A DNA stretch of 8,498 nt from Candidatus Neoflavobacterium equi. Its GTDB lineage: Bacteria > Bacteroidota > Bacteroidia > Flavobacteriales > Flavobacteriaceae. Each line of letters starts with the position of its first letter. Position 1 is the first letter of the stretch. Shown in pieces: positions 1-7,557 of this stretch. The notes below the pieces were generated by a model. The model searched no databases. It saw only the letters and a list, made by a program, of their open reading frames with translations, and had not been told where the DNA came from. The stretch lies in contig JAGHSS010000192.1 of assembly GCA_018065745.1 (NCBI GenBank), positions 1 to 8,498 on the forward strand, in the 5' to 3' direction. Position numbers and translations under genes: made by a program.

Positions 1-56
1 AAATTAGGGTATTACTACTATTTATATTTTCAATATTATCCGTGTGGGGACACGCA
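1..56 (+). other. Signal peptide, N-terminus cut by window edge
   Basis: In the frame of the large gene, positions 3-56 encode IRVLLLFIFSILSVWGHA. This is a run of hydrophobic residues ending in G-H-A, a good small-x-small site for signal peptidase I, with the mature protein beginning YTENNAP. The two bases before it (aa) fit the end of a Lys codon, as expected for a positively charged n-region. This decides against the GTG at position 42 as the start, because starting there would remove the whole hydrophobic core. The true Met is probably only a few codons beyond the window edge. Confidence 0.8.
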
Positions 57-3000
57 TATACTGAAAATAACGCGCCAAGCGCCCTTTTCAGTACACCAAA
101 TAAGAAAGGTGAAAATTACAAAAAGACCTATGAAGAAACCCCATGTTACTCCAAAGATTTCTCAGAAATTACGGCTGGTTCAGTTACAAATCCAAGTGGC
201 ACTGAATTAAATTCTATAGTGGGTTTTAATTCGGTTTCTAAAGTATATGGCGCTGGTGGTGCTATTAAGTTTGGAACAGGATCCTTAAATGGTTATATAA
301 TATCAAATCCTTTAACAACAGTTTCAGGAAATATCACCGTTAAAATTACTGCAAAGGGGTGGGCTGCTGCAGAGCGTACTTTTAAATTTGAACTGAATAG
401 CGGTCATTCAGAAACTGTAGTAATGTCAAATTATGGTACTGATGAATTCATTACTTACACTTTAACTTTTGTCAATGTACCTGCAAATGCTATTTATACT
501 TTAACTTCAACTGCAAAGAGAATGTATCTTGATGATATCAAGATAATTTGTGCTCCAAGTTGCGCCGTTCCATCCAACCCACTGGGGATTGTGAACGTAT
601 CAAATTTATGTGGTAACTCTGAATTTACATATACTGGTAGTGAATCAGATGCATATTGGCAGACAACTCCTACTGGCAACAGTACAACATTGCCTGCATC
701 AGCAACATACTCTTCAAATACAGCACGTACAATGTACGTTTCTAGAGTGGTAACAGGTGGATGTGTTTCAGCAATCAATCCCCAAGCTATTTCAAACCCA
801 CTACCTGCCGGGCCAACTCCTTTTGCTATTGCTGATCAATCCTTGTTTGTAGGCAATAATGCAACATTTGCAGCTCCAGTAGTAACAGGGATGAACTATG
901 TTTGGGAAAAATCAATCAATAACGGTTCCACATGGACTGTATTGCCCTCAAGCACTGCTGCTGTTAGCCTTTTTAATCTGCAATTGTCAGACAACCATAC
1001 GTTAATTCGCGTCACCATGTCCAACAGCTGTGGTACAGAAAGTTCACAAGCGTTGTTAACAGTAACTACAGGACCGTGTTTTGAAGAAACTTTTAATAGT
1101 TTGTCCAACGGTAACAGTACATCCACTTCAGGGTCTAGTGCTGCAGTTACTAGTTTACCTGGTTTTACATATACTAATGCGTTTCAGGCAGGAGGTGCCG
1201 TGAAAATAGGTTCTTCAAGTGCTTTTGGATCAATAGAATCTGTTGATTTAACAGGCGTGTCTGGAAATTTAACGGTTGAAATTTCTGCCAAAGGTTGGGC
1301 ATCTGGAGAACGTACAATAGTAGTCTCAGTTGGTGCTTCAGAACAAACATTAGTTTTGACTAATTTTATTGGAGCTGATTTTGAAACCCATTACTTAACC
1401 TTTTTAGATGTACAACCAGGTCAAAGAATTGCAGTGAAAACTATAGGAAAAACAAGAGCTTTTGTAAACAATATTAAAATATTTTGTGCTCCTGCTTGTG
1501 ACATGCCAACCTTGGTGTCCACTTTTCCAACTTCTGGTCCTTCAGAAACATTAGTTACAGTGAATGTTTCCAATGCATCTGTGTTGGCATATCAGGTGTT
1601 TTTTGGAGATCTTCAAGCGTCAGTTGTTTACAGATCTCCATCCCAATTACAGTTTTTAGTGCCTGCAAATGCAAACGCGAATTCCTTTGTGTTAAAAGGC
1701 AGTTCTACCTGTGAACTGACTGTGCCATTTACACTGATTAAATCAGACTTCTCAACCTGTACAGCAGCACCGACGTTGACAGACTTGATCATTTCTGAAG
1801 TATATGATTCACCAACGGGAAGTGCTGGTTATTTGGAATTGTACAATCCAACAAATGCACCCATAAACTTAGCTACTTACAGCTTGTCAAGATATGGTGA
1901 TTACACAGATTTGACCAATGCGACCACCAGAAGTCTTTCTGGTGTTATTCAAGCAAATTCAAGCTTTGTTATTGATATTGTACCTTCAGGAAATGGGATT
2001 CCATGTACCAGAACTTTTGATCTTACTTTGTCTATGAATGGTATTAATGAAGATGACAGAATTGAATTGGTTAAGAATGCTGTTGTTGTAGACGCAGTTC
2101 ACACTCCAAATTACAAAGGTTATTCAATTTATAGAAATTCAAATGCCATTGGTCCAACACCGGTTTTTAATCCATCAGATTGGAATACAGACAGCAACTA
2201 CACCTGTGCCAATTTAGGAACCTATGTTGCTGATGGTAATGTCCATAGCCCTTACATCATCAATGAACCTGTATATGATCCAAGCTGTTCCATAACATCT
2301 GCTAATCTTGCGGTAGAAGCTGCAATTGTTACCAATCAACCGTTGACTTATCAATGGTATGTCAACCTTCCAGGAACGGCATTGTGGACCGCTTTGGCAG
2401 ACGGATCAACATACACAGGCACACAAACTGCGGTATTGCATGTTGTTTCTACGTTAGGAAAACACAATTACCAATATTACTGTGTAGTTTCTCAAGCCAA
2501 TCTGACCTGTCTAATACCAACAAAAGCAGTGCAAATAAAGGAATTGTACAATACAACTTGGAATGGAACCACTTGGTCCAACGGAATTCCAACTCAAAGT
2601 ATTCTTGCCGTTATTGATGGGGCTTATAACACAGCGACAAATGGCAGCTTTACGTGTTGTTCTCTTGTAGTCAATGCCGGTAAAGCATTGGTGTTAAATC
2701 CTGGGACTTTTGTTCAAGTTGAAAACAACATATCCAACAACGGAACTTTATCCGTGGAAAACACGGCCCAATTGGTGCAAGTGAATGACAATGGGGTCAA
2801 CGTTGGAAACATCATTTTAAAACGTCAAACAACAGCTAAGAGAAATGATTATATTTATTGGTCGGCTCCAGTGGCTAATTTTAATGTTAGAAATATTGTA
2901 GCCAACACGCCAGTTAATTATATCTTTAAGTGGGAACCAACCGTTAACTCTGTTTATGGAGATTATGGATATTGGTACAATACTGCAGAAAATATGCAAA

Positions 3001-4211
3001 CAGGTAAAGGATATATTGCAATCCTCCCTTTCAGTGCTCCAGTTGCAGCGTCAACTATTGAAGGTGTTTTTACAGGAGTGCCAAACAATGGAGTTGTTAA
3101 TTATACGGTTAAAAGAGGAAATAATACTGGAGCAGATTATATCAATCCATTAAACAATCAGTACGTTACCAGATTTGATGACAACAGCAACCTTATCGGT
3201 AATCCATATCCATCAGCAATTGATGCCATCCAGTTTTTAAGTGAAAATTCTAACTTAGAAGGCTACATCAATATTTGGACACACGGGACAAGTCCAAATG
3301 CGTCCATTCAAGATCCTTATTATGAAAATTACGCCATCAACTATACAGCAGAAGATTACATCACCTTTAACGCTTCAGGAGCAGTAAATGGGCCACAATC
3401 TTATGCAGGATTTATTCCTTCAGGTCAGGCATTCTTTGTCAACATGATTGACGGACCGGCAGGTACTGCCAACATACATTTTAACAACAGCATGAGAAGT
3501 AAAACGCACAATAATTCACAGTTTTACAAATCGTCAAACACAGCTGAATCAAAAAGAATTTGGATTGACTTAGTCAAAAATACAGGAGAGACATTCAATA
3601 TTAGAACTTTAGTGTCTTATGTGCCTGGAGCTACAAATCAAAATGAAAGATTGTTTGATGCGGTTAAGGCCAAAGGATTTGGTACAGATTTTTACTCCGT
3701 TTTAGATGGTGAATCATATTTGATTCAAGGGCGTCAGTTGCCATTTGACCTACAAGATCAAGTGCCATTAGGTGTCAATATTCACACCGCGGGAACCTAC
3801 CAAATTGCAATTGGTGCTTTGGAAAACATGGAGAATCAAACCGTTTATATAGAAGATAAATTATTAAACCAAACGGTAAGCATTTCCAATCAACCTTATG
3901 AATTCACATGTGTTTCAGGAAGACATGAAAATAGATTTGTTTTAAAATTCACAAATGAAATTTTGGGACAGGAAGATTTTAATGTATCTGATAAATTAAA
4001 AGTTTTTGGAAAAGAGGTGTTACAAGTGCAATCCAATGCAGATCAAATTGTTGAAGTCACTGTTTTTGACACCACAGGGAAGTTAATCGTCAGAAAAAGA
4101 ACAACGGGTCAATTGGTTTCATTGCCAGAGATTCACAAGGCGAATGCAAGCCTACTCATTCTGGTCAAGCTTGGGAATAATCAGACCAAAACAATAAAAT
4201 ATATTTTTTAA
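1..4211 (+). CDS. Large modular T9SS-exported surface protein with lamin tail, IPT and Ig-like domains (5' end outside window)
   Basis: The frame is open from the window edge. The codons before the GTG at 42 read IRVLLLFIFSILS, a signal-peptide core, so the real start lies upstream and at least 1,403 residues are present. Counting from the codon at 42, the order is: Cys-bracketed beta-sandwich module (35-174); two Ig-like segments (about 177-345); a second copy of the module (346-486); IPT/TIG-like domain with FPTSGPSETLVTV (about 489-566); lamin tail domain with DLIISEVYD, YLELYNPTN and DRIELVKN (about 578-716); Ig-like segment with QWYV and YYCVV (about 740-834); WNGTTWSNGIP strand-rich segment (836-930); YWSAPV to GNPYPSAIDA block (about 938-1160); beta-rich stalk (1170-1305); and a T9SS-type C-terminal domain (about 1318-1389). 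No enzyme motif is visible, so a structural or adhesive role at the cell surface is inferred. The nearest relative is the next gene downstream, after a strong terminator. Domain calls are by eye; the exact ligand is unknown. Confidence 0.9.
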   Translation, partial: IRVLLLFIFSILSVWGHAYTENNAPSALFSTPNKKGENYKKTYEETPCYSKDFSEITAGSVTNPSGTELNSIVGFNSVSKVYGAGGAIKFGTGSLNGYIISNPLTTVSGNITVKITAKGWAAAERTFKFELNSGHSETVVMSNYGTDEFITYTLTFVNVPANAIYTLTSTAKRMYLDDIKIICAPSCAVPSNPLGIVNVSNLCGNSEFTYTGSESDAYWQTTPTGNSTTLPASATYSSNTARTMYVSRVVTGGCVSAINPQAISNPLPAGPTPFAIADQSLFVGNNATFAAPVVTGMNYVWEKSINNGSTWTVLPSSTAAVSLFNLQLSDNHTLIRVTMSNSCGTESSQALLTVTTGPCFEETFNSLSNGNSTSTSGSSAAVTSLPGFTYTNAFQAGGAVKIGSSSAFGSIESVDLTGVSGNLTVEISAKGWASGERTIVVSVGASEQTLVLTNFIGADFETHYLTFLDVQPGQRIAVKTIGKTRAFVNNIKIFCAPACDMPTLVSTFPTSGPSETLVTVNVSNASVLAYQVFFGDLQASVVYRSPSQLQFLVPANANANSFVLKGSSTCELTVPFTLIKSDFSTCTAAPTLTDLIISEVYDSPTGSAGYLELYNPTNAPINLATYSLSRYGDYTDLTNATTRSLSGVIQANSSFVIDIVPSGNGIPCTRTFDLTLSMNGINEDDRIELVKNAVVVDAVHTPNYKGYSIYRNSNAIGPTPVFNPSDWNTDSNYTCANLGTYVADGNVHSPYIINEPVYDPSCSITSANLAVEAAIVTNQPLTYQWYVNLPGTALWTALADGSTYTGTQTAVLHVVSTLGKHNYQYYCVVSQANLTCLIPTKAVQIKELYNTTWNGTTWSNGIPTQSILAVIDGAYNTATNGSFTCCSLVVNAGKALVLNPGTFVQVENNISNNGTLSVENTAQLVQVNDNGVNVGNIILKRQTTAKRNDYIYWSAPVANFNVRNIVANTPVNYIFKWEPTVNSVYGDYGYWYNTAENMQTGKGYIAILPFSAPVAASTIEGVFTGVPNNGVVNYTVKRGNNTGADYINPLNNQYVTRFDDNSNLIGNPYPSAIDAIQFLSENSNLEGYINIWTHGTSPNASIQDPYYENYAINYTAEDYITFNASGAVNGPQSYAGFIPSGQAFFVNMIDGPAGTANIHFNNSMRSKTHNNSQFYKSSNTAESKRIWIDLVKNTGETFNIRTLVSYVPGATNQNERLFDAVKAKGFGTDFYSVLDGESYLIQGRQLPFDLQDQVPLGVNIHTAGTYQIAIGALENMENQTVYIEDKLLNQTVSISNQPYEFTCVSGRHENRFVLKFTNEILGQEDFNVSDKLKVFGKEVLQVQSNADQIVEVTVFDTTGKLIVRKRTTGQLVSLPEIHKANASLLILVKLGNNQTKTIKYIF
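144..563 (+). repeat. Cys-bracketed beta-sandwich module, copy 1 of 3
   Basis: This is a protein-level repeat of about 140 residues. It opens with C-Y-S-K-D-F and contains GAGGAIKFG, ITAKGW, an ERT turn and TLTFVNV, and closes with DDIKIICAPSC. The same landmarks recur at 1077-1499 and 4406-4831. The pattern (gain of a beta strand at AGGA.K.G, then a KGW strand, ending with a D-(D/N)-IK strand) resembles the carbohydrate-binding-like beta-sandwich often appended to Bacteroidota secreted proteins, including secreted nucleases. The Cys at each end suggests a disulfide closing the domain. Its function is not known to me. Confidence 0.7.
1077..1499 (+). repeat. Cys-bracketed beta-sandwich module, copy 2 of 3
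   Basis: This second copy lies in the same protein. It opens with C-F-E-E-T-F-N and contains QAGGAVKIG, ISAKGW, GERT and YLTFLDV, and closes with NNIKIFCAPAC. It is directly followed by the IPT/TIG-like domain, as is the single copy in the downstream paralog. By position, this copy is therefore the ancestral one, and copy 1 with its Ig-like pair is the extra block. The DNA between copies has diverged, so the duplication is not recent. Confidence 0.7.
1773..2189 (+). other. Lamin tail domain (LTD) in the first modular protein
   Basis: The encoded segment begins TDLIISEVYDSPTG and continues YLELYNPTNAPINLATYSL. It later has DRIELVKNAVVVDAVHTP and GYSIYRN. The order (L-I-I-S-E-V, then E-L-Y-N-P-T, then an I-x-L strand, then D-x-I-E-L and V-D) is the classic bacterial LTD signature, an Ig-fold module found in secreted nucleases, hydrolases and adhesins. 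No nuclease domain accompanies it here. The equivalent segment in the downstream paralog is at 5108-5536. Confidence 0.8.
3993..4208 (+). other. T9SS-type C-terminal sorting domain
   Basis: The last ~72 residues have the expected strand pattern: LKVFGKEVLQVQSN, then IVEVTVFDTTGKLIV, then LLILVKLGNNQTKTIKYIF. The VFDTTGKL turn and the closing hydrophobic strand plus a charged tail are typical of T9SS cargo. By eye it is closer to the ChiA-like (type C) sorting signals, which end in a 'VLIVKV-LxNG-KxI' strand, than to the short type A form. It follows the stalk with IQGRQLPFDLQDQVPLGV that normally precedes such tails in Flavobacteriia. The subtype assignment is a judgement from memory. Confidence 0.65.
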
Positions 4212-4216
4212 TACCT

Positions 4217-4250
4217 AAAAAGCGATCCAATTTTGGATCGCTTTTTTTTT
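4217..4250 (+). terminator. Rho-independent terminator after the first modular gene
   Basis: An inverted repeat begins five bases after the stop codon. AGCGATCC (4221-4228) pairs with GGATCGCT (4235-4242) around a six-base AATTTT loop. Flanking A (4217-4220) and T (4243-4246) runs extend the stem, and a run of nine T ends at 4250. The upstream A run could make it work on the other strand too. It separates the two paralogs into different transcription units. The remaining spacer (4251-4333) is AT-rich; I see no convincing promoter in it, and no Shine-Dalgarno, which is usual for Bacteroidota. Confidence 0.9.
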
Positions 4251-4333
4251 GTATTATAATATAATAAAATGTGTCTTAATGTTTTGAAATTCAATGATGT
4301 AGTGAAATAAGTAGTACCTTATTCAGAAATGCC

Positions 4334-7300
4334 ATGATTAAGAAGTTACTTTATTTAAATGCAGTCCTTTTGATCTTTTATGCAGCACAGGCACAGGAAT
4401 TACCTTGCTTCGTTGAAAATTTTGAAAGCATAACTACAGGACATGCAGAGGGTACCCAAGGCTCAAATAGTTCTTGGGATGGAAATGATAATTTTCCATA
4501 CGTTGAAAGTGTTTATAGAGCTGGGCAAGCCGTTCGCATTGGAACAGCAGCCAGAAGTGGCGTCATGACCAGTAAACCAATCCCTTTGCTTTCCACTACC
4601 ATTAGAATCGTTTTGGAAATAAAAGGTTGGACCAATATTGAGGGATTTTTAACAGTGCAAATTGGGGGACAAGTTCAGAACATCATTTATGACAATACGC
4701 TAAGTGAAGGGTTTAGAAGTTATGAAGTACACTTTTCAGGGATTGATATCAACCAAAATACACTCTCACTCCATCAGGAAAGCGGACGCTGTTTCATAGC
4801 GGACATCAAATTGTATTGCCATAATACCTGTGTTTTAAACGCTGAATTGGAACATTTTCCCACAAGCGGTCCTTTGGGTACCCAAATAACAATTGCTGCT
4901 CCAGATGTGGATATTTCAAACGCAAATTTATATCACAACGGACTCTTAATCCAACCAGATTTAATCCAGTCAAACAAACTGCAATTTGTTGTGACAAGTA
5001 CGGAACAACAGAGTTCTTATGTGCTTCAAATGCCCAATGGATGTCTGTATCCCTTTGTTTTTAACCACTTGCAATCCTCAGTTACTGGATGTACTCAAGA
5101 ATCATTATTTTCAGATCTCATCATTTCTGAAGTTTTTGACGCCACCGTTAACAACATTTGGTATATGGAATTTTACAATCCAACAGCAGAAATGATTTAT
5201 TTGTATAATTATTCCGTTCAACGCTTCGCAACCGTTGGGGATGAACTTCCAACACGGGTACTTCAATTTGAAGCCCAGCATACCGTTGCACCCAAGTCCA
5301 CATTCACTGCGCAATTTGCCAATTTCGCTTCTGCAGAAACGTTGACCTGTAATACGCCCTTGGATTGGTACAATAACGGTCCCGGAATAAATGCTTTGGA
5401 TGAAATTAGACTCTTAAAAAATGGACAGCTGCTTGATGTTGTACACGCACCAGATTGGATTGGGTATTCCATTTATAGAAATCCCCAATTCCAAGGACCT
5501 GCTGCAGTATTCAATCCCTTACATTGGGATGTGTTTGAACAGGAACGCTGTGAGGATTTGGGAGCTTATGCAGAATTGCCAGATGTCCCTGTGCTGAGCA
5601 ACCAAGCGGTTCCTGCAGTAGATTGCACCACCACAAGTTTATCCCTAGTCCCCCATATTGATTATCCCGTCGGTTTTCAGGACACGCCCATATTTTCGTG
5701 GTTTGTTTTAGATTCCAGCTGGGTTCCAATAAATGATACTATTGAATTTGACGGTTTTGATACCCCTGAGCTCGTGGTTTATCAACCTTTGAATTTTATA
5801 AACAAACAATTTTTTATGACCATGTCTTTTGGGGAATCCTGTATCTTGTATTCACAAGTTTTTAGAATCACTTCAGATCTGACAACCACCTGGAATGGCG
5901 TCGCGTGGTCAAATAATTTGCCCAACATGAATTCCATTGCGGTTATTGATGCCACTTACAATACCCAAATAAACGGAGCATTGGAAGCTTGTATACTTTC
6001 AGTAACTCCTCGTGGACAGTTGTATGTAAATTCATTAACAACCGTGTATGTAGTAAATCAAGTATTGAATAGTGGGGTATTTGTAATTGAAGATCATGGT
6101 CAATTAATTCAACACAATAATGAAGCAGTAAATTCAGGGGCTATTATGTACCACAGAAAAGTTACCACAACAAAAGAGGACTATGTGTATTGGGCATCTC
6201 CTGTAGCTTCTTTTGCGTTGAATGCCATTTGGCCCGGTGCTTCTACAAACACAATGTTTGCTTGGGCTCCAACACAAATTTCGCCCTTTGGTGATTTTGG
6301 GAATTGGATTCCATACCATGGATTCATGCAACCTGGTGCGGGATATATTGTAAAAACGCCAGTTAATTCTTTACAAGCGGTTGAGCAGCAGGTAACTTTT
6401 GAAGGAAAGCCTAATAACGGATTTATACAGCAAATTGTTGCTCGTGGAAATTACACAGGGGCACCTTATTTAAATCCGCAGTCAAATGCATTTATAACTG
6501 CGCTCAGCGATAATTTTAATTTGTTGGGCAATCCATATCCCTCCGCAATTGATGCCCGCTTGTTTTTGGAAGAAAATCCCATACTACAAGGTCATATCTA
6601 TATTTGGACACATCAGCAAGCGCCATCTGCTGCTGTTGAGAATCCTTTTTATGGGAGTTATTTATACAATTACGCATCTTCAGATTATTTGATATACAAC
6701 GGTTCAGGAAGTTCCATGGGGCCAAATACATTTGATGGAAATATTGGAACTGCACAGGGCTTCTTTGTAGTTCTTCAAGACGGTGCTGCTGTGGAAACTG
6801 CGGTAACTTTCAACAATCAAATGCGGACATCCCACACTCAAGATACCAAGTTCTATAGACAAGCAGCTATTTCAGAACAAAAAATTTGGTTAGATCTTCA
6901 CGCACTTGACCCACCATATGTGTACAGTAGGCTTTTGTTGGCTTTTTCTCAAAACGCCAGCAATGCTTATGATAAATGGTATGATGCCGCATTAAATCCG
7001 TCTGAAAATTTAAGTTTCTATACATTTATTGACAATGACAAATACATCATTCAAGGGAGAAAAGCGCCTTGGTCCGCTTCAGATCAAGTTGCCCTGGGAA
7101 TGCAATTGCCAAAACCCGGAAATTACAGTATAAGTATGCCGCATCTATCTGAACAATTTCAAGAGGAACCTTTGATGGTAGTGTTGGAAGACAGGCTGAG
7201 AAACACAGAGACAAACCTCCTACTGGACAAATATGATTTCTATGCTGCTGACGTTGTTGATTCGCGTTTCTTTCTCAAAATAAAACAATCAAATTTGTCA

Positions 7301-7537
7301 ATTGTGGAAACCTCCATAGAATCATCGGTCCGCATTTATGGCATATCAGATAAATGGGTAGAATCCAAAATAAAAAAGATGGACAAAATTTATATTTATG
7401 AGTTGACATCCAGGTTAATACATCAACTTCAAGTGGATGACCACCACATCAAATTGCCGCATTTACAAAGAGGTAATTACCTGTTGCAAATTCAATTTAA
7501 AGACACATCACAGATACATGTTAAGTTGAGTAAATAA
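4334..7537 (+). CDS. Large modular exported protein with lamin tail and IPT-like domains, paralog of the upstream gene
   Basis: This is a complete 1,067-residue protein. The ATG start is supported by a textbook signal peptide immediately after it: MIKKLLYLNAVLLIFYAAQA, cut before QELPC. Order: Cys-bracketed beta-sandwich (25-166); IPT/TIG-like domain with HFPTSGPLGTQITI (about 171-246); lamin tail domain with DLIISEVFD, MEFYNPT and DEIRLLKNGQLLDVVHAP (about 259-401); Ig-like segment (about 421-516); TTWNGVAWSNNLP strand-rich segment (517-606); YWASPV to GNPYPSAIDA block (about 618-840); stalk with IQGRKAPWSASDQVALGM (about 848-985); and a divergent C-terminal domain (about 998-1067). It matches the upstream protein collinearly but lacks one sandwich module plus the Ig-like pair. 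No catalytic motif is seen, so a surface or secreted structural/adhesive role is inferred. It lies between a strong terminator and a convergent gene, so it is probably transcribed alone. Confidence 0.93.
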   Translation: MIKKLLYLNAVLLIFYAAQAQELPCFVENFESITTGHAEGTQGSNSSWDGNDNFPYVESVYRAGQAVRIGTAARSGVMTSKPIPLLSTTIRIVLEIKGWTNIEGFLTVQIGGQVQNIIYDNTLSEGFRSYEVHFSGIDINQNTLSLHQESGRCFIADIKLYCHNTCVLNAELEHFPTSGPLGTQITIAAPDVDISNANLYHNGLLIQPDLIQSNKLQFVVTSTEQQSSYVLQMPNGCLYPFVFNHLQSSVTGCTQESLFSDLIISEVFDATVNNIWYMEFYNPTAEMIYLYNYSVQRFATVGDELPTRVLQFEAQHTVAPKSTFTAQFANFASAETLTCNTPLDWYNNGPGINALDEIRLLKNGQLLDVVHAPDWIGYSIYRNPQFQGPAAVFNPLHWDVFEQERCEDLGAYAELPDVPVLSNQAVPAVDCTTTSLSLVPHIDYPVGFQDTPIFSWFVLDSSWVPINDTIEFDGFDTPELVVYQPLNFINKQFFMTMSFGESCILYSQVFRITSDLTTTWNGVAWSNNLPNMNSIAVIDATYNTQINGALEACILSVTPRGQLYVNSLTTVYVVNQVLNSGVFVIEDHGQLIQHNNEAVNSGAIMYHRKVTTTKEDYVYWASPVASFALNAIWPGASTNTMFAWAPTQISPFGDFGNWIPYHGFMQPGAGYIVKTPVNSLQAVEQQVTFEGKPNNGFIQQIVARGNYTGAPYLNPQSNAFITALSDNFNLLGNPYPSAIDARLFLEENPILQGHIYIWTHQQAPSAAVENPFYGSYLYNYASSDYLIYNGSGSSMGPNTFDGNIGTAQGFFVVLQDGAAVETAVTFNNQMRTSHTQDTKFYRQAAISEQKIWLDLHALDPPYVYSRLLLAFSQNASNAYDKWYDAALNPSENLSFYTFIDNDKYIIQGRKAPWSASDQVALGMQLPKPGNYSISMPHLSEQFQEEPLMVVLEDRLRNTETNLLLDKYDFYAADVVDSRFFLKIKQSNLSIVETSIESSVRIYGISDKWVESKIKKMDKIYIYELTSRLIHQLQVDDHHIKLPHLQRGNYLLQIQFKDTSQIHVKLSK
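4406..4831 (+). repeat. Cys-bracketed beta-sandwich module, copy 3 of 3
   Basis: This single copy sits directly after the signal peptide of the second protein. It opens with C-F-V-E-N-F-E and contains RAGQAVRIG, LEIKGW and EVHFSGI, and closes with ADIKLYCHNTC. It keeps the opening Cys and the closing C-x(3)-C of the upstream copies, but the ERT turn is replaced by an EGF-type turn (E-G-F) and an extra Cys (residue 153) lies near the end. It is followed by the IPT-like domain, the same neighbour as copy 2. Confidence 0.65.
5108..5536 (+). other. Lamin tail domain (LTD) in the second modular protein
   Basis: The encoded segment begins SDLIISEVFDATVN, continues WYMEFYNPTAEMIYLYNYSV, then DEIRLLKNGQLLDVVHAPDW and GYSIYRN. 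It aligns end to end with the LTD at 1773-2189, including the GYSIYRN motif and the following PxxFNPxxW. The usual E-L-Y-N-P-T is E-F-Y-N-P-T here, a conservative change. LTDs are small Ig-like folds used in protein or nucleic-acid binding; the partner here is unknown. Confidence 0.75.
7325..7534 (+). other. Divergent T9SS-like C-terminal domain of the second modular protein
   Basis: The last 70 residues keep the general strand plan: SSVRIYGISD, then KIYIYELTSRLIHQL, then LPHLQRGNYLLQIQF, ending HVKLSK. The G-N-Y-L-L-Q-I-Q strand followed by a basic tail recalls type A sorting signals (G-x-Y-x-x-x-I ... K-x-x-K) more than the type C-like tail of the upstream paralog. The usual D-x-x-G-K turn has become E-L-T-S-R, and a lysine-rich insert (SKIKKMDK) precedes it. 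The domain is probably still a secretion signal, but less certainly so. Confidence 0.5.
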
Positions 7538-7542
7538 AAAAT

Positions 7543-7557
7543 CCTCTTAAAAAGAGG
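7543..7557 (-). terminator. Shared hairpin between convergent genes
   Basis: CCTCTT (7543-7548) and AAGAGG (7552-7557) form a six-base-pair stem with a three-base loop, in the 23-base gap between the two convergent stop codons. On the minus strand the stem is followed by ATTTTTT, so it reads best as the terminator of the oxygenase gene. On the plus strand the run after it (TTCTTATT) is poorer, so it is only a weak terminator for the modular gene. Confidence 0.6.

Noticed and set aside
494..1126. Minus-strand open frames of 76-94 codons inside the first gene
   Set aside because: They lie opposite strongly conserved, domain-bearing coding sequence, have no recognisable protein features, and are explained as shadows of the plus-strand frame.
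2354..3153. Alternative-frame open frames of 60-87 codons within the first gene
   Set aside because: The plus-strand frame here encodes the conserved Ig-like and YWSAPV/GNPYPSAIDA segments; the alternative translations are low-complexity or basic and show no family pattern.
4253..4268. AT-rich near-palindrome (ATTATAAT and neighbours) after the first terminator
   Set aside because: Only an eight-base perfect palindrome of A and T, expected by chance; no paired copy elsewhere to suggest an operator.
4283..4322. Possible Bacteroidota promoter (TTTG at 4283-4286 and TACCTTAT at 4315-4322) ahead of the second modular gene
   Set aside because: The -7-like box matches only four of the six fixed bases and the spacing (28 bases) is well outside the usual 19-21, so it is not distinguishable from chance in AT-rich DNA.
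4806..6755. Minus-strand open frames of 63-79 codons inside the second gene
   Set aside because: They mirror the paralogous plus-strand gene and have no signal peptide, motif or plausible start context of their own.
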